Shown here: positions 35,364 to 43,861 of the stretch, in pieces
Position numbering within the stretch: position 1 is the stretch's first letter
How the letters are laid out: every line of letters begins with the position of its first letter
Source of the DNA: Nocardia alba NBRC 108234
Lineage (GTDB): Bacteria; Actinomycetota; Actinomycetes; Mycobacteriales; Mycobacteriaceae
NCBI RefSeq assembly: GCF_001612665.1
Contig: NZ_BDAX01000019.1
Location: 62,001 to 126,000 of the forward strand
Length of the DNA stretch: 64,000 bases
Direction of reading: 5' to 3'
The notes under the pieces: model-generated
Told to the model about the DNA's origin: nothing
Databases searched by the model: none
The model's input: only the letters and a program-made list of their open reading frames with translations
Program-made: the position numbers and the translations under genes

Positions 35364-35773
35364 GGCGCGGCCGAGGTCAGCGCGGCCAGGCCGAGAGCGG
35401 AGTACTCGATCAGATCCGCGGGAAGCTCTGCCAGCGGAAACCATTGCAGCGCATAGCATTTATCGGGCTCACGATTGACAGGTTCACCGCGCCAGTCCTC
35501 GACGCGGAAGAACAGCCCGAGCCGGGCATCGCGCCCCGCCGCGGTGACGTGAGCGACATGAAACAGCCGCAAGGCGGTGAGGTCGATCTCGACCCCGACC
35601 TCTTCGGACGCTTCCCGAACCGCCGCCATCGCCACCGATTCGTCGGCTTCGACCTTTCCCGACGGCAGGTGCCAGCGGTGATCGAATTCGTCGCCGCTCC
35701 GGCGCAGACTCAGCAGAACCTGGTCGCCGCGAATCAGCAGGACGTGCACGTCGACCAGGTGGCGGGGAGTCAC
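35333..35773 (-). CDS. NUDIX hydrolase
   Basis: 146 residues with a complete Nudix box, GKVEADESVAMAAVREASEEVGVEI (residues about 39-63). The preceding HRWHLPSGKVE and the length suggest a MutT-like nucleotide pyrophosphatase; substrate not predictable. Its stop end overlaps the tetR 3' end on the other strand. Confidence 0.88.
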   Translation of the reverse strand: MTPRHLVDVHVLLIRGDQVLLSLRRSGDEFDHRWHLPSGKVEADESVAMAAVREASEEVGVEIDLTALRLFHVAHVTAAGRDARLGLFFRVEDWRGEPVNREPDKCYALQWFPLAELPADLIEYSALGLAALTSAAPYSEFGWRAE

Positions 35774-35793
35774 CCGGTCGAGCGTACGAGAGG

Positions 35794-36993
35794 CTACGAC
35801 GTCAGGACCAGTCCTGACGTGGGTACGCCGGTGCCCGCGGTGACCAGGATGCGTTCCAGGGCGTCGACCTGGTTCACCGAGGTGCCGCGGATCTGGCGCA
35901 CCGCTTCGGCGATGCCGTTCATGCCGTGGATATAGGCCTCCCCGAGCTGGCCGCCGTGAGTGTTGAGCGGCAGGCGTCCGCCGAGCTCGATGGCGCCGTC
36001 GGCGATGAAGTTCTTGGCCTCGCCGCGGGGGCAGAAGCCCAGTTCCTCGAGCTGCATGAGGACGAACGGGGTGAAGTGGTCGTAGAGGATCGCGGCCTGC
36101 ATGTCGGCGGCGGTCAGGCCGCTCTGCGCCCAGAGCTGCTCGCCCACGAGACCCATTTCCGGCAGGCCGGTCATGGCGTCGCGGTAGTAGCTGGTCATCA
36201 CGTACTGATCGGCGCCGCTGCCCTGGGCCGCGGCCGCGATGATCGCGGGGCGCTGCGCGAGGTCGCGGGCCCGTTCCACGCTGGTGACCACGATGGCGAC
36301 GCCGCCGTCGGACTCCTGGCAGCAGTCGAGCAGGTGCAGCGGTTCGGCGATCCAGCGCGAATCCTGGTGCTGCTCGAGGGTGATCGGTTTGCCGTAGAAG
36401 AAGGCGTTGGGGTTCACCGCGGCGTGCTTGCGGTCGGCGACCGCCACCGCGCCGAAATCGGCACTGGTCGCGCCGGTGACGTGCATGTACCGGCGGGCGA
36501 CCATCGCCACCTGCGCGGCGGGCGTGCCGAGCCCCTGCGGGTAGGCCCAGCCCGCGTCGATCCCCGACGACGTGGGCGCGGCGGCCAGCGCGGGCGAGAA
36601 CTGCCCGAATCGGGCGCCGGATCGTTCGTTGAACGCGCGATAGGCCACCACCACATCGGCCACGCCGGTAGCCACGGCCATCGCGGCCTGCTGCACGGTC
36701 GCGCAGGCGGCACCGCCGCCATAGCCGATGTGGCTGAAGAACTTCAGGCTCGGAATGCCGACTGCCCTTGCCACTGCGGCCTGGGTGTTGGTGTCCATGG
36801 TGAAGGTGGTGAGACCGTCGACATCGGCGGGTGTGAGACCCGCGTCGGCCAGCGCCGCGCTGACAGCCTCCGCCGCCAACCGCAATTCGCTGCGACCGGA
36901 GTCCTTGGAGAAGTCGGTGGCACCGATGCCGACGATGGCGGCGCGACCGGAAAGGCCGGGGCTGTCAGCGGATTCGGCCGCGGTGGTGCTCAT
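35794..36993 (-). CDS. ltp2: Steroid side-chain aldolase Ltp2
   Basis: 399 residues, thiolase-like SCP-x family. Recognisable segments are FSHIGYGGGAACATVQQAAMAVATG and FILYDHF-like AAILYDHFTPFVLMQLEELGFCPRGE, with NTHGGQLGEAYIHGMNG near the C-terminus. In M. tuberculosis Ltp2 with the DUF35 part of ChsH2 cleaves the 17-hydroxy propionyl side chain of the steroid by retro-aldol reaction. The start overlaps the chsH1 stop (ATGA), and it ends the side-chain operon. Confidence 0.92.
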   Translation of the reverse strand: MSTTAAESADSPGLSGRAAIVGIGATDFSKDSGRSELRLAAEAVSAALADAGLTPADVDGLTTFTMDTNTQAAVARAVGIPSLKFFSHIGYGGGAACATVQQAAMAVATGVADVVVAYRAFNERSGARFGQFSPALAAAPTSSGIDAGWAYPQGLGTPAAQVAMVARRYMHVTGATSADFGAVAVADRKHAAVNPNAFFYGKPITLEQHQDSRWIAEPLHLLDCCQESDGGVAIVVTSVERARDLAQRPAIIAAAAQGSGADQYVMTSYYRDAMTGLPEMGLVGEQLWAQSGLTAADMQAAILYDHFTPFVLMQLEELGFCPRGEAKNFIADGAIELGGRLPLNTHGGQLGEAYIHGMNGIAEAVRQIRGTSVNQVDALERILVTAGTGVPTSGLVLTS

Positions 36994-37412
36994 TTCGGCT
37001 CCAGATCGGGAAGGGCGATGACGGCCGTGGCGGTGATGTGCTCGCCGAGGCTGTCGGTGCCGTGCACGTCGATGGTGACCAGGGTGGCGTCGATCCCGGT
37101 GACGGTGCCGGAAAGGGTCAGCGTGTCACCGGCGTACAGCGGCACCCCGAGACGCAGGGCGATGCGCTTGACCAGTGCGCGCGGCCCGGCCCAATCGGTG
37201 ACGAAGCGCTGCACCAGACCGGTATCGGTGAGGATATTGACGAAGATGTCGTCGGACCCGCGCTCGACCGCCTTGTCGCGGTCGTGGTGCACATCCTGGA
37301 AATCCCTGGTCGCCATGGCGGTACTGATCACGAAGGTCGGATCGGCGTGGATCACCAACTCCGGCAACGTGGTTCCCACCGCGATGGTGGCGAGGTCGAC
37401 GGTGGGGGTCAT
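36990..37412 (-). CDS. chsH1: Steroid enoyl-CoA hydratase subunit ChsH1
   Basis: 140 residues, a single MaoC-like hotdog domain with FVISTAMATRDFQDVHHDRDKAVERGSDDIFVNILTDTGLVQRFVTDWAG, strongly like mycobacterial ChsH1. It pairs with the N-terminal domain of ChsH2 to hydrate the C17 side-chain enoyl-CoA. ATG 37412 is chosen, with AAGGA 7 bases upstream; ATG 37433, which overlaps the chsH2 stop, would add seven residues. Confidence 0.92.
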   Translation of the reverse strand: MTPTVDLATIAVGTTLPELVIHADPTFVISTAMATRDFQDVHHDRDKAVERGSDDIFVNILTDTGLVQRFVTDWAGPRALVKRIALRLGVPLYAGDTLTLSGTVTGIDATLVTIDVHGTDSLGEHITATAVIALPDLEPK

Positions 37413-37432
37413 CGTGGCGTCCTTTGCGGTCA

Positions 37433-38404
37433 TCACACGGCCTGCCAGTAGGGCAGCACGGTTCCGTCGGCGAGCTTTTCGAAGGCGACCCGGACGGGCA
37501 CGTCGATGGCGACCTCCGCCGGGTCGATGCCACGCAGCTCACCGAGCATCCGCACGCCCTCGTCGAGTTCCACCAGGGCGACCACGAAGGGCAGGTCGCG
37601 ACCGGGCACCTTGGGCGCGTGGTGCACCACGAAGCTGAACACCGTGCCGGTGCCCGCGGCCACCAGGTAGTCGGTGGGCACCGACTTGTCCTGCCACAGT
37701 GCGGGAATGGGCGGATGGCGCAGGGTGCCGTCGGGCAGACGCTGGATGCGCAGCTCGCCGACTTCGGTTCCCGCCCAGAAGAACTCGGTATCGCGCGAGA
37801 TGACCGGGCCGACCCGATCGGCGGGCGCGATGCTCGCCGACTCCTGCTCCGCCTCCGTAGTGGCGGCGGCGGGCGCGAACTTCAGAATGCGGAAGAGCAT
37901 TTCGGTGACGACCTCGTCGCCGACCGACCAGGTGGTGGTGAAGGTCAGGAACCAGCCGTCGCCGAGCCCGGTTCGCTTGGGGCCCTTGAACTCCGAGAGC
38001 CTGCTGCGGATCGTCACCGCCTCCCCCGGCTCGAGGTAGCGGTGGTAGGTCTGTTCACAGTTGGTGCCGACCACGGAGGTGAAGCCGGCATCGTCGAGCA
38101 GCTGTGTCGCCAGGCCGAGCGGGTCGTCGGCGGTGCGCACCCCGTGCAGGCCGTTCATCGTCCACACCTGCGCCATGGCGGGTGGGGCGACGATGCCGCG
38201 ATGGCCTGCCGCTCGCGCCGCTTCGGCGTCCACGTAGATCGGGTTGGTGTCACCCAGCGCCTCGACCCAGTTGTGGATCATCGGCTGGTTCACCGGGTCG
38301 CGACCGGCCCGCGGCGCGGACTGCCCCGCTGCCGACAACCTCGCCAGCGCGTCCGGAATATCGTCGGGGGTGATGCTGTCCGGCACGCGCCGCTCCTTGT
38401 TCAT
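37433..38404 (-). CDS. chsH2: ChsH2: MaoC-like hydratase fused to DUF35
   Basis: 323 residues, two domains. The N-terminal MaoC-like part (about 1-190) has VEALGDTNPIYVDAEAARAAGHRGIVAPPAMAQVW with the catalytic motif. The C-terminal DUF35 (about 200-323) has EFFWAGTEVGELRIQRLPDGTLRHPP and GTGTVFSFVVHH; it lacks the four-Cys rubredoxin-like finger of many DUF35 proteins. In M. tuberculosis the N part pairs with ChsH1 and the C part with Ltp2. The ATG overlaps the fadE29 stop (ATGA). Confidence 0.92.
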   Translation of the reverse strand: MNKERRVPDSITPDDIPDALARLSAAGQSAPRAGRDPVNQPMIHNWVEALGDTNPIYVDAEAARAAGHRGIVAPPAMAQVWTMNGLHGVRTADDPLGLATQLLDDAGFTSVVGTNCEQTYHRYLEPGEAVTIRSRLSEFKGPKRTGLGDGWFLTFTTTWSVGDEVVTEMLFRILKFAPAAATTEAEQESASIAPADRVGPVISRDTEFFWAGTEVGELRIQRLPDGTLRHPPIPALWQDKSVPTDYLVAAGTGTVFSFVVHHAPKVPGRDLPFVVALVELDEGVRMLGELRGIDPAEVAIDVPVRVAFEKLADGTVLPYWQAV

Positions 38405-39564
38405 CGGGGCACGCGCGGGAGGTCGAGTCCCGCGGTGGCCACCAGTTCACGCATGACCTCGTTCACGCCGCCGCCGAAGGTGACGACGAGGTTCTGCTTG
38501 GTGCGCCGATCCAGCCAGTCGAGCAATTCGGCTGTGCGGGGCTCGGCCGGGTCGCCGTAGCGGCCGATGATCTCCTCGACCACGCGGCCCGCGTCCTGCA
38601 GCGATTCGGTGGAGAAGATCTTGGTGGCCGAGGCGTCGGCGATCACCGCGTTCTGCGCCGCCGCGGTATCGGCGGCCGCGACCTGCCAGTTCAGCAATTC
38701 GTTGAGCCGCACCATGGTTCGCACCCGGCCGAGCGCGCGCCGAACCTCGGGCTCGCCGAGCAGGCTGTGCTCGGCCGACCAGTCGCGCAGACGGTCGTAG
38801 AGCTGTTCGATCTTGCCCGACGGGCCGAGGCTGACGCGCTCGTGGTTGAGCTGGGTGGTGATCAGCCGCCAGCCGCGATTCTCCTCGCCGACCAACATCT
38901 CGGCGGGCACCCGCACATCGTCGAAGTAGGTGGCGTTGGTGTGGTGGGCGCCGTCGCAGGTGATGATCGGGGTCCAGGAGTAGCCGGGATCCTTGGTGTC
39001 CACGATGAGGATCGTGATGCCGCGATGGCGCGACTCGACCGTGCCGGTGCGGCAGGCCACCCAGACGTAGTCGGCTTCGTGGGCGCCGGTGGTGAAGATC
39101 TTCTGCCCGTTGACGATCCAGTCACCGTTGTTGTCGCGCACCGCGCTGGTGCGCAGCGCCGCGAGGTCGGTGCCCGCCGAGGGCTCGGAGTAGCCGATGG
39201 CGAAATGGATGTCGCCGGACAGGATTCCGGGCAGGAACTTCTTCTTCTGCGCGTCGGTGCCGTACTTCTGCAGGGTCGGCCCCACGGTGAGCAGGGTGAC
39301 CAGGGGCAGCGGAACATCGGCGCGGACAGCCTCGTTGAAGAAGATCTGCTGTTCCATCGGGCCGAAACCCTGGCCGCCGAACTCCTTGGGCCAGCCGACG
39401 CCGAGCCAGCCGTCACGGCCCATCCGGCGCACCACCTCGCGGTAGGTGTCGCCGTGCCGGTCCACCGCCATCGTCGCGGCTTCGTCCGGGCTGATGAGGT
39501 CGGCGAAGTAGGAACGCAATTCTTCGCGCAACCGCCGCTGTTCGGCGGTCAGATCGATGAACAT
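38401..39564 (-). CDS. fadE29: Acyl-CoA dehydrogenase FadE29 (ChsE2)
   Basis: 387 residues, the same length I recall for M. tuberculosis FadE29. Middle domain IGYSEPSAGTDLAALRTSA and WIVNGQKIFTTGAHEADYVW; C-terminal VVEEIIGRYGDPAEPR and VTFGGGVNEVMRELVATAGL. It forms an alpha2-beta2 complex with FadE28 and desaturates the steroid three-carbon side chain. ATG 39564 has GGGAG upstream; it overlaps fadE28 by 16 bases. Confidence 0.92.
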   Translation of the reverse strand: MFIDLTAEQRRLREELRSYFADLISPDEAATMAVDRHGDTYREVVRRMGRDGWLGVGWPKEFGGQGFGPMEQQIFFNEAVRADVPLPLVTLLTVGPTLQKYGTDAQKKKFLPGILSGDIHFAIGYSEPSAGTDLAALRTSAVRDNNGDWIVNGQKIFTTGAHEADYVWVACRTGTVESRHRGITILIVDTKDPGYSWTPIITCDGAHHTNATYFDDVRVPAEMLVGEENRGWRLITTQLNHERVSLGPSGKIEQLYDRLRDWSAEHSLLGEPEVRRALGRVRTMVRLNELLNWQVAAADTAAAQNAVIADASATKIFSTESLQDAGRVVEEIIGRYGDPAEPRTAELLDWLDRRTKQNLVVTFGGGVNEVMRELVATAGLDLPRVPR

Positions 39565-40613
39565 CTTGCTCCCAGGAGGTCGAGCCGCAGACCCGCACCG
39601 CCGAGGAGCCGGGCGAGGTCTTTGGCCTGCGAGTAGTAGCGGTGCATCGGGTGAGTGATATCCACGCCGAGTCCACCGTGCAGGTGGTGACATTTCTGCA
39701 TGGCGCGCGGGACTTCGGACGCGGCCCAGTAGGCGAGCACGTCGAGGTCCTCGTCGACGCGGTACCGGTGCTCGGGCGAAGCGTCGGCCTGAGCCAGCGC
39801 CCAGCACGCCGACTCCGCGGCCACGTGCAGCGTGCGCGAGACCACGTACAGATCCGCGATCTGCTGGGCCACGGCCTGGAATTCGGCCAGCGGCCTGCCG
39901 AACTGTTCCCGGGTGCGCACGTGCTCGGCGGTGAGCGTGATCGCACCCTTCAACAGGCCGTCGGCGACCGCGCCGATACAGGCCAGTGCGTGGCGGTGCA
40001 GTCCGGGCAGCGCGTCGGGCAGCAGCTGGTCGGCCGGGATCTCGACGTCGTCGAGGACCAGCGTCGCCTCCGGGATGCCCGCCGAACCCGACACCGGGAT
40101 GATCTCCAGCCCCGGCGCGACCGAATCCACCAGTGCCACACCGGCATCGGTGGGCACCAGGATCCAGCGCGCCTGCGCGGCGTAGATCACGCCGGACTTA
40201 CGACCGGTGATGCGCACCGTGTCGCCCTCGCGCACGGCCTTGGTGGTCGGCGCGGTGGTGAACGGCGCGCCGGGCTCGTTGAGCGCGGCGGTAAGCACGG
40301 TGCCCTTGCCCACCTCGGCCAGTACCCGCTCGGCCAGTTCGTCCGACAGCACGTCGAGCAGCGGCAGCACGCCGAACCCGAAGGTCGGCAGGGCCGGGAC
40401 CGCGGCGGCATCGGTGGCCAGCTCCATGAGCAGGGCGGATACCTCCAGCAGTCCCATGCCGTCGCCGCCGAACCGTTCCGGTACCGGCACCGAGAGCAGG
40501 CCGGAGTCGACCAGGCTCGGCCACAGGGCCATATCCCGGGCCGACTCGCGTTCGAGCAGGCTCACTACCACCTCGGCTACGGCGTCGGCGCTTTCGTCGC
40601 GGGTGAAATCCAC
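39549..40613 (-). CDS. fadE28: Acyl-CoA dehydrogenase subunit FadE28 (ChsE1)
   Basis: 354 residues. C-terminal signature MQKCHHLHGGLGVDITHPMHRYYSQAKDLARLLGG and the tail HRLDLLGARCS-like LRLDLLGARCSSI are those of FadE28. It is the partner of FadE29. GTG 40613 is preferred: GGGAGG lies 5 bases upstream and the product starts V-DF as in the M. tuberculosis protein (MDF). ATG 40628 and 40646 are upstream alternatives. In M. tuberculosis cyp125 lies upstream; here fadE34 takes that place. Confidence 0.92.
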   Translation of the reverse strand: MDFTRDESADAVAEVVVSLLERESARDMALWPSLVDSGLLSVPVPERFGGDGMGLLEVSALLMELATDAAAVPALPTFGFGVLPLLDVLSDELAERVLAEVGKGTVLTAALNEPGAPFTTAPTTKAVREGDTVRITGRKSGVIYAAQARWILVPTDAGVALVDSVAPGLEIIPVSGSAGIPEATLVLDDVEIPADQLLPDALPGLHRHALACIGAVADGLLKGAITLTAEHVRTREQFGRPLAEFQAVAQQIADLYVVSRTLHVAAESACWALAQADASPEHRYRVDEDLDVLAYWAASEVPRAMQKCHHLHGGLGVDITHPMHRYYSQAKDLARLLGGAGLRLDLLGARCSSI

Positions 40614-40632
40614 GGCGTCCTCCCTCATCGAG

Positions 40633-42756
40633 CTAACTGTCCGCATCGCGCGGCAGGCCGAGAATGCGCTCAGCGGCCACGGTCAACAGAATCTGCTCGG
40701 TACCGCCCGCGATCGAGAGACACCGTGTAAGCAGGAATTCTTTCAGTTCATCGCCGTCCAGTGAACCCTCTTGGCCGACAAGTTCGAGCGCGTATTCCGC
40801 CAGCTCCTGGCGGTGCCGGACACCGACCAGCTTGCGGACGCCCGCCTGCGCGCCCGCGTCGACGCCCGCCATCGTCGCCACCGCGATCCGTTGCTCCAGC
40901 AATGATCCGGCAACCGAGGAGGTGATCAGCGTGCCGAAACGGTCCTCACGCAGCTCTGTTCCCCAGCCGCCGACCGGAAACCGGTCGAGCAGCGCTTCGA
41001 GCGCGCCACCGATACCGCCGCCGCCCATCGCGACCCGTTCGGCCGACAGCGTGGTGCGCGCGATCTTCCAGCCGTTGTTCAGCGCGCCGACCAGGCAATC
41101 ATCGGGCACGAACACGTCATCGAGGAAGACCTCGCTGAACTTCTCCTCGCCGGTGATCTGCACCAGCGGACGCACCTGCACACCGGTGGCGCGCATATCG
41201 ACGAGGAAGTAGCTGATGCCGCGATGCTTGGCCGCGCCCGGATCGGTACGGGCCAGGCAGATGCCCCAGTTCGCGGTGGAGCCGAGCGAGGTCCACACCT
41301 TCTGCCCACGCAGCACCCAACCGCCGTCGACCTTGTCGGCGGTGGTGCGCAGGGCGGCGAGATCGGAGCCGGCGCCGGGCTCGCTGAACAGCTGACACCA
41401 GATGACCTCGCCGTGCAGGGTCGGCCAGACGTAGCGTTCGATCTGCTGCTCGGTGCCGAAGCGCAACAGCGTCGGCACAGCCCAGCCCGCGACGGCGAGG
41501 TCGGGGGTCGCCAGTTCGGCGCGACGGAGCTGTTCGGCGAGCTGGAGGCAGGTCATCGGATCGGCGGCCCGGCCGTAGGGGCGCGGCCAGTGCGGCATCA
41601 CCATGCCCGCCTCCACCAGCGCCCTGGCCCGGTCGGCGGGCTCGAGCGCGGCGATCGCGGCGACCTCGTCGGCCAGCGCGGTATCGACGGCGGCGTCACC
41701 GAGCACCCGCTCGGCGCCGGTGGTGCGGCGCTGACCGGCCCTGGTGAGCTCGGCGACCCGGGCACGCCAGCGCGCCGAGCCACCGAGGAGCTGGCGCAGC
41801 GAACTGGCGCGGCGCAGGTAGAAGTGCGCGTCGTGTTCCCAGGTGAAGCCGATGCCGCCGAGCACCTGGATGGCGTCCTTGGCGTTGTCGACGGCGGCGT
41901 CGAGGGCCACCGACGCGGCGACAGCGGCGGCGATCGCGAGTTCGTCGCCACCCTCGTCGATCGCGGCGGCGGCATCGGCGGCGACGGCGCGGATCAGCTC
42001 GGTGCGGCACAGCATCCAGGCGCACAGGTGCTTGATCGCCTGGAAGCTGCCGATCGGCTTGCCGAATTGTTCACGGACACGGGCATATTCGACCGCGGTG
42101 CGCAGGGTCCAGCCGGCGATGCCCGCCAGCTCCGACACCGCGAGCGCGACGAAGAGGTCGGTGACATCGACTGTCGGCGCGAAGCCGTGGTCGGCCGCGA
42201 CGGCCGCCTCGGCGGCGCTGACCCGCGCCAGCGGCACGGTGTGGTCGCCGTGCGGCAGCGGGGTCACCGTCACCGCGTCGGCGGGCAGCAGCAGCCAGCG
42301 GGTGCCGTCGGCGGTGTCGGCGGGCACGAGAACCCGGGTCAGCTCATCGGCGCCGTAGACGAAATCCCAAGTGCCGGAGACACTCCAACCCGTGTCGGTG
42401 GCGACCGCCTTCGCGGACCGATCGGCGCCGGGCACCGCGACCGCACACGGCGTGCCGTCGGCGAACGCGCCCTCGGTGATCAGCCCGGCCAGCGCGGTGG
42501 CCAGCACCGGACCGCCGACCAGGTCATCGCCGGTCTGCTCCAGCATCACCGCGAGGTCGGCGACCGTGCCGCCGAGACCGCCGTTTTCCTCGGGCAGCGC
42601 GACCTCGAACAGCCCGAACTCGGTCAACCCGGTCCAGTATCCGCGCCAGGCGGCCGAGCCGCCGGTCCGCATTGTTTCAATCGGCGCGACCGTGCTCGCC
42701 CAGCCTCGCAGCGATGCCGCGACGGCTTTGTGCTCGTCAGTGGTGGCGATGGTCAC
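40633..42756 (-). CDS. fadE34: Double acyl-CoA dehydrogenase FadE34 (ChsE3)
   Basis: 707 residues, a fusion of two acyl-CoA dehydrogenase halves. The N half (to about 345) ends LGGIGFTWEHDAHFYLRRASSLRQLLGG; the C half has QLFSEPGAGSDLAALRTTA, VLRGQKVWTSLGSTANW and ends AGGTEQILLTVAAERILGLP. In M. tuberculosis FadE34 (Rv3573c) desaturates the five-carbon steroid side chain of 3-oxo-chol-4-en-24-oyl-CoA. GTG 42756 is chosen (product VTIATTDE); ATG 42786 would add ten residues and lies next to the KstR operator. It opens the side-chain operon here. Confidence 0.9.
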   Translation of the reverse strand: MTIATTDEHKAVAASLRGWASTVAPIETMRTGGSAAWRGYWTGLTEFGLFEVALPEENGGLGGTVADLAVMLEQTGDDLVGGPVLATALAGLITEGAFADGTPCAVAVPGADRSAKAVATDTGWSVSGTWDFVYGADELTRVLVPADTADGTRWLLLPADAVTVTPLPHGDHTVPLARVSAAEAAVAADHGFAPTVDVTDLFVALAVSELAGIAGWTLRTAVEYARVREQFGKPIGSFQAIKHLCAWMLCRTELIRAVAADAAAAIDEGGDELAIAAAVAASVALDAAVDNAKDAIQVLGGIGFTWEHDAHFYLRRASSLRQLLGGSARWRARVAELTRAGQRRTTGAERVLGDAAVDTALADEVAAIAALEPADRARALVEAGMVMPHWPRPYGRAADPMTCLQLAEQLRRAELATPDLAVAGWAVPTLLRFGTEQQIERYVWPTLHGEVIWCQLFSEPGAGSDLAALRTTADKVDGGWVLRGQKVWTSLGSTANWGICLARTDPGAAKHRGISYFLVDMRATGVQVRPLVQITGEEKFSEVFLDDVFVPDDCLVGALNNGWKIARTTLSAERVAMGGGGIGGALEALLDRFPVGGWGTELREDRFGTLITSSVAGSLLEQRIAVATMAGVDAGAQAGVRKLVGVRHRQELAEYALELVGQEGSLDGDELKEFLLTRCLSIAGGTEQILLTVAAERILGLPRDADS

Positions 42757-42791
42757 AAGAGGATCCGCCCTTCCGGCGTGGTTCACACTTC

Positions 42792-42805
42792 TAGAACATG
42801 TTCTA
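42792..42805. promoter_or_regulatory. KstR operator between fadE34 and kstR
   Basis: TAGAACATGTTCTA matches the KstR motif exactly and is a perfect 14-bp palindrome. It lies in the divergent promoter, so it should autoregulate kstR and repress the fadE34-ltp2 operon. Confidence 0.93.
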
Positions 42806-42902
42806 ATATCTGAGCCGGGTGTAAGTCAAGAGACCTACACTCACACCAAGCTCCGGGCATGCCTCGGCCGATCGATCACTACTGAAGCGAAGGGTTTCCA
42901 CG

Positions 42903-43517
42903 ATGGACAGTCCCGCACCAACGCCCACCGTGACCACGCTGTCCGAGGACGAACTCAGCTCCAGCGCACAGCGCGACCGGCGCAAGCGCATCCTCGACGC
43001 CACCCTCGCGCTCGCCTCCAAGGGCGGCTACGACGCCGTGCAGATGCGCGCGGTCGCCGAGCGCGCCGACGTGGCCGTCGGCACGCTGTACCGCTACTTC
43101 CCGTCCAAGGTGCACCTGCTCGTTTCGGCGCTGGCCAGGGAATTCGAGATGTTCGAGGGCAAGCGCAAGCCGCTGCCCGGCGACGGCCCGTCCGAGCGCA
43201 TGCACACCCTGCTCACCCAGATCACCCGCATGATGCAGCGCGACCCGCTACTCACCGAGGCGATGACGCGCGCGTTCATGTTCGCCGACGCCTCGGCCGC
43301 CGCGGAAGTGGATCGGGTCGGCAAGGTGATGGACCGGGTCTTCGCCCGCGCGATGAGCGACGGCGAACCCGACGAGCGCCAGCTCGCCATCGCCCGCGTC
43401 ATCTCCGATGTGTGGCTGTCGAACCTGGTGGCTTGGCTCACCCGGCGCGCGTCCGCGACCGATGTCACGGAACGACTCGAGCTCACCGTCGACCTGTTGC
43501 TGGGCGATCGCGGATAA
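42903..43517 (+). CDS. kstR: TetR-family repressor KstR
   Basis: 204 residues. The helix-turn-helix region GGYDAVQMRAVAERADVAVGTLYRYFPSKVHLLVSALAREFE and the C-terminal ISDVWLSNLVAWLTRRASATDVTERLEL are near-identical to mycobacterial KstR (Rv3574), the cholesterol regulon repressor derepressed by 3-oxo-steroid CoA thioesters. GAAGGG is upstream of the ATG. Its neighbour fadE34 is also the neighbour in M. tuberculosis. Confidence 0.95.
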   Translation: MDSPAPTPTVTTLSEDELSSSAQRDRRKRILDATLALASKGGYDAVQMRAVAERADVAVGTLYRYFPSKVHLLVSALAREFEMFEGKRKPLPGDGPSERMHTLLTQITRMMQRDPLLTEAMTRAFMFADASAAAEVDRVGKVMDRVFARAMSDGEPDERQLAIARVISDVWLSNLVAWLTRRASATDVTERLELTVDLLLGDRG

Positions 43518-43861
43518 CCGAGCAACCCGGCAAAGCTCACTACCGCAACATCACAAATCGCCCATCACTGTTGACACCCGTCGGCTGTGCGCCTTCCAGT
43601 GGGAAGATGCATAGCAGACATCGCATATGCGAAACAGCGCATCTACCGGGTCCCCGTGCCTCGCCGAGCCTGCCCGTGCCCGGTGAGCTCGACGAATACG
43701 TCCGACATCGGTGGACCCGGGGTGCGGAATTTGCCATGAGGTCGCGAGGCGACGACCGGGGGGTCGAGCGCACAACCTGCCGCGCCGCTCGAGCGGGAGA
43801 ATTGACGCAGTATTGTTTTTCGCGCCCCCTGATCAACTCCTCCCATCACTAGGTTGGATGC
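43518..43861. other. Intergenic region between kstR and the OtsB-GH15 gene
   Basis: 344 bases with no gene I can support. TTGACA at 43571-43576 is a candidate -35 box and TCGCATATGCGA at 43621-43632 is a perfect 12-bp palindrome of unknown role. The last 50 bases, including AT-rich GTATTGTTTTTCG, probably hold the promoter of the downstream gene. Confidence 0.4.

Noticed and set aside
35926..37638. A long plus-strand open frame opposite ltp2 and chsH1
   Set aside because: The minus strand carries conserved steroid genes with ATGA overlaps, and the plus frame has no recognisable domain.
43540..43836. A possible 98-residue minus-strand gene in the kstR-otsB gap
   Set aside because: There is no ribosome binding site or recognisable domain, and the sequence is Arg/Ser/Pro-rich as expected by chance.
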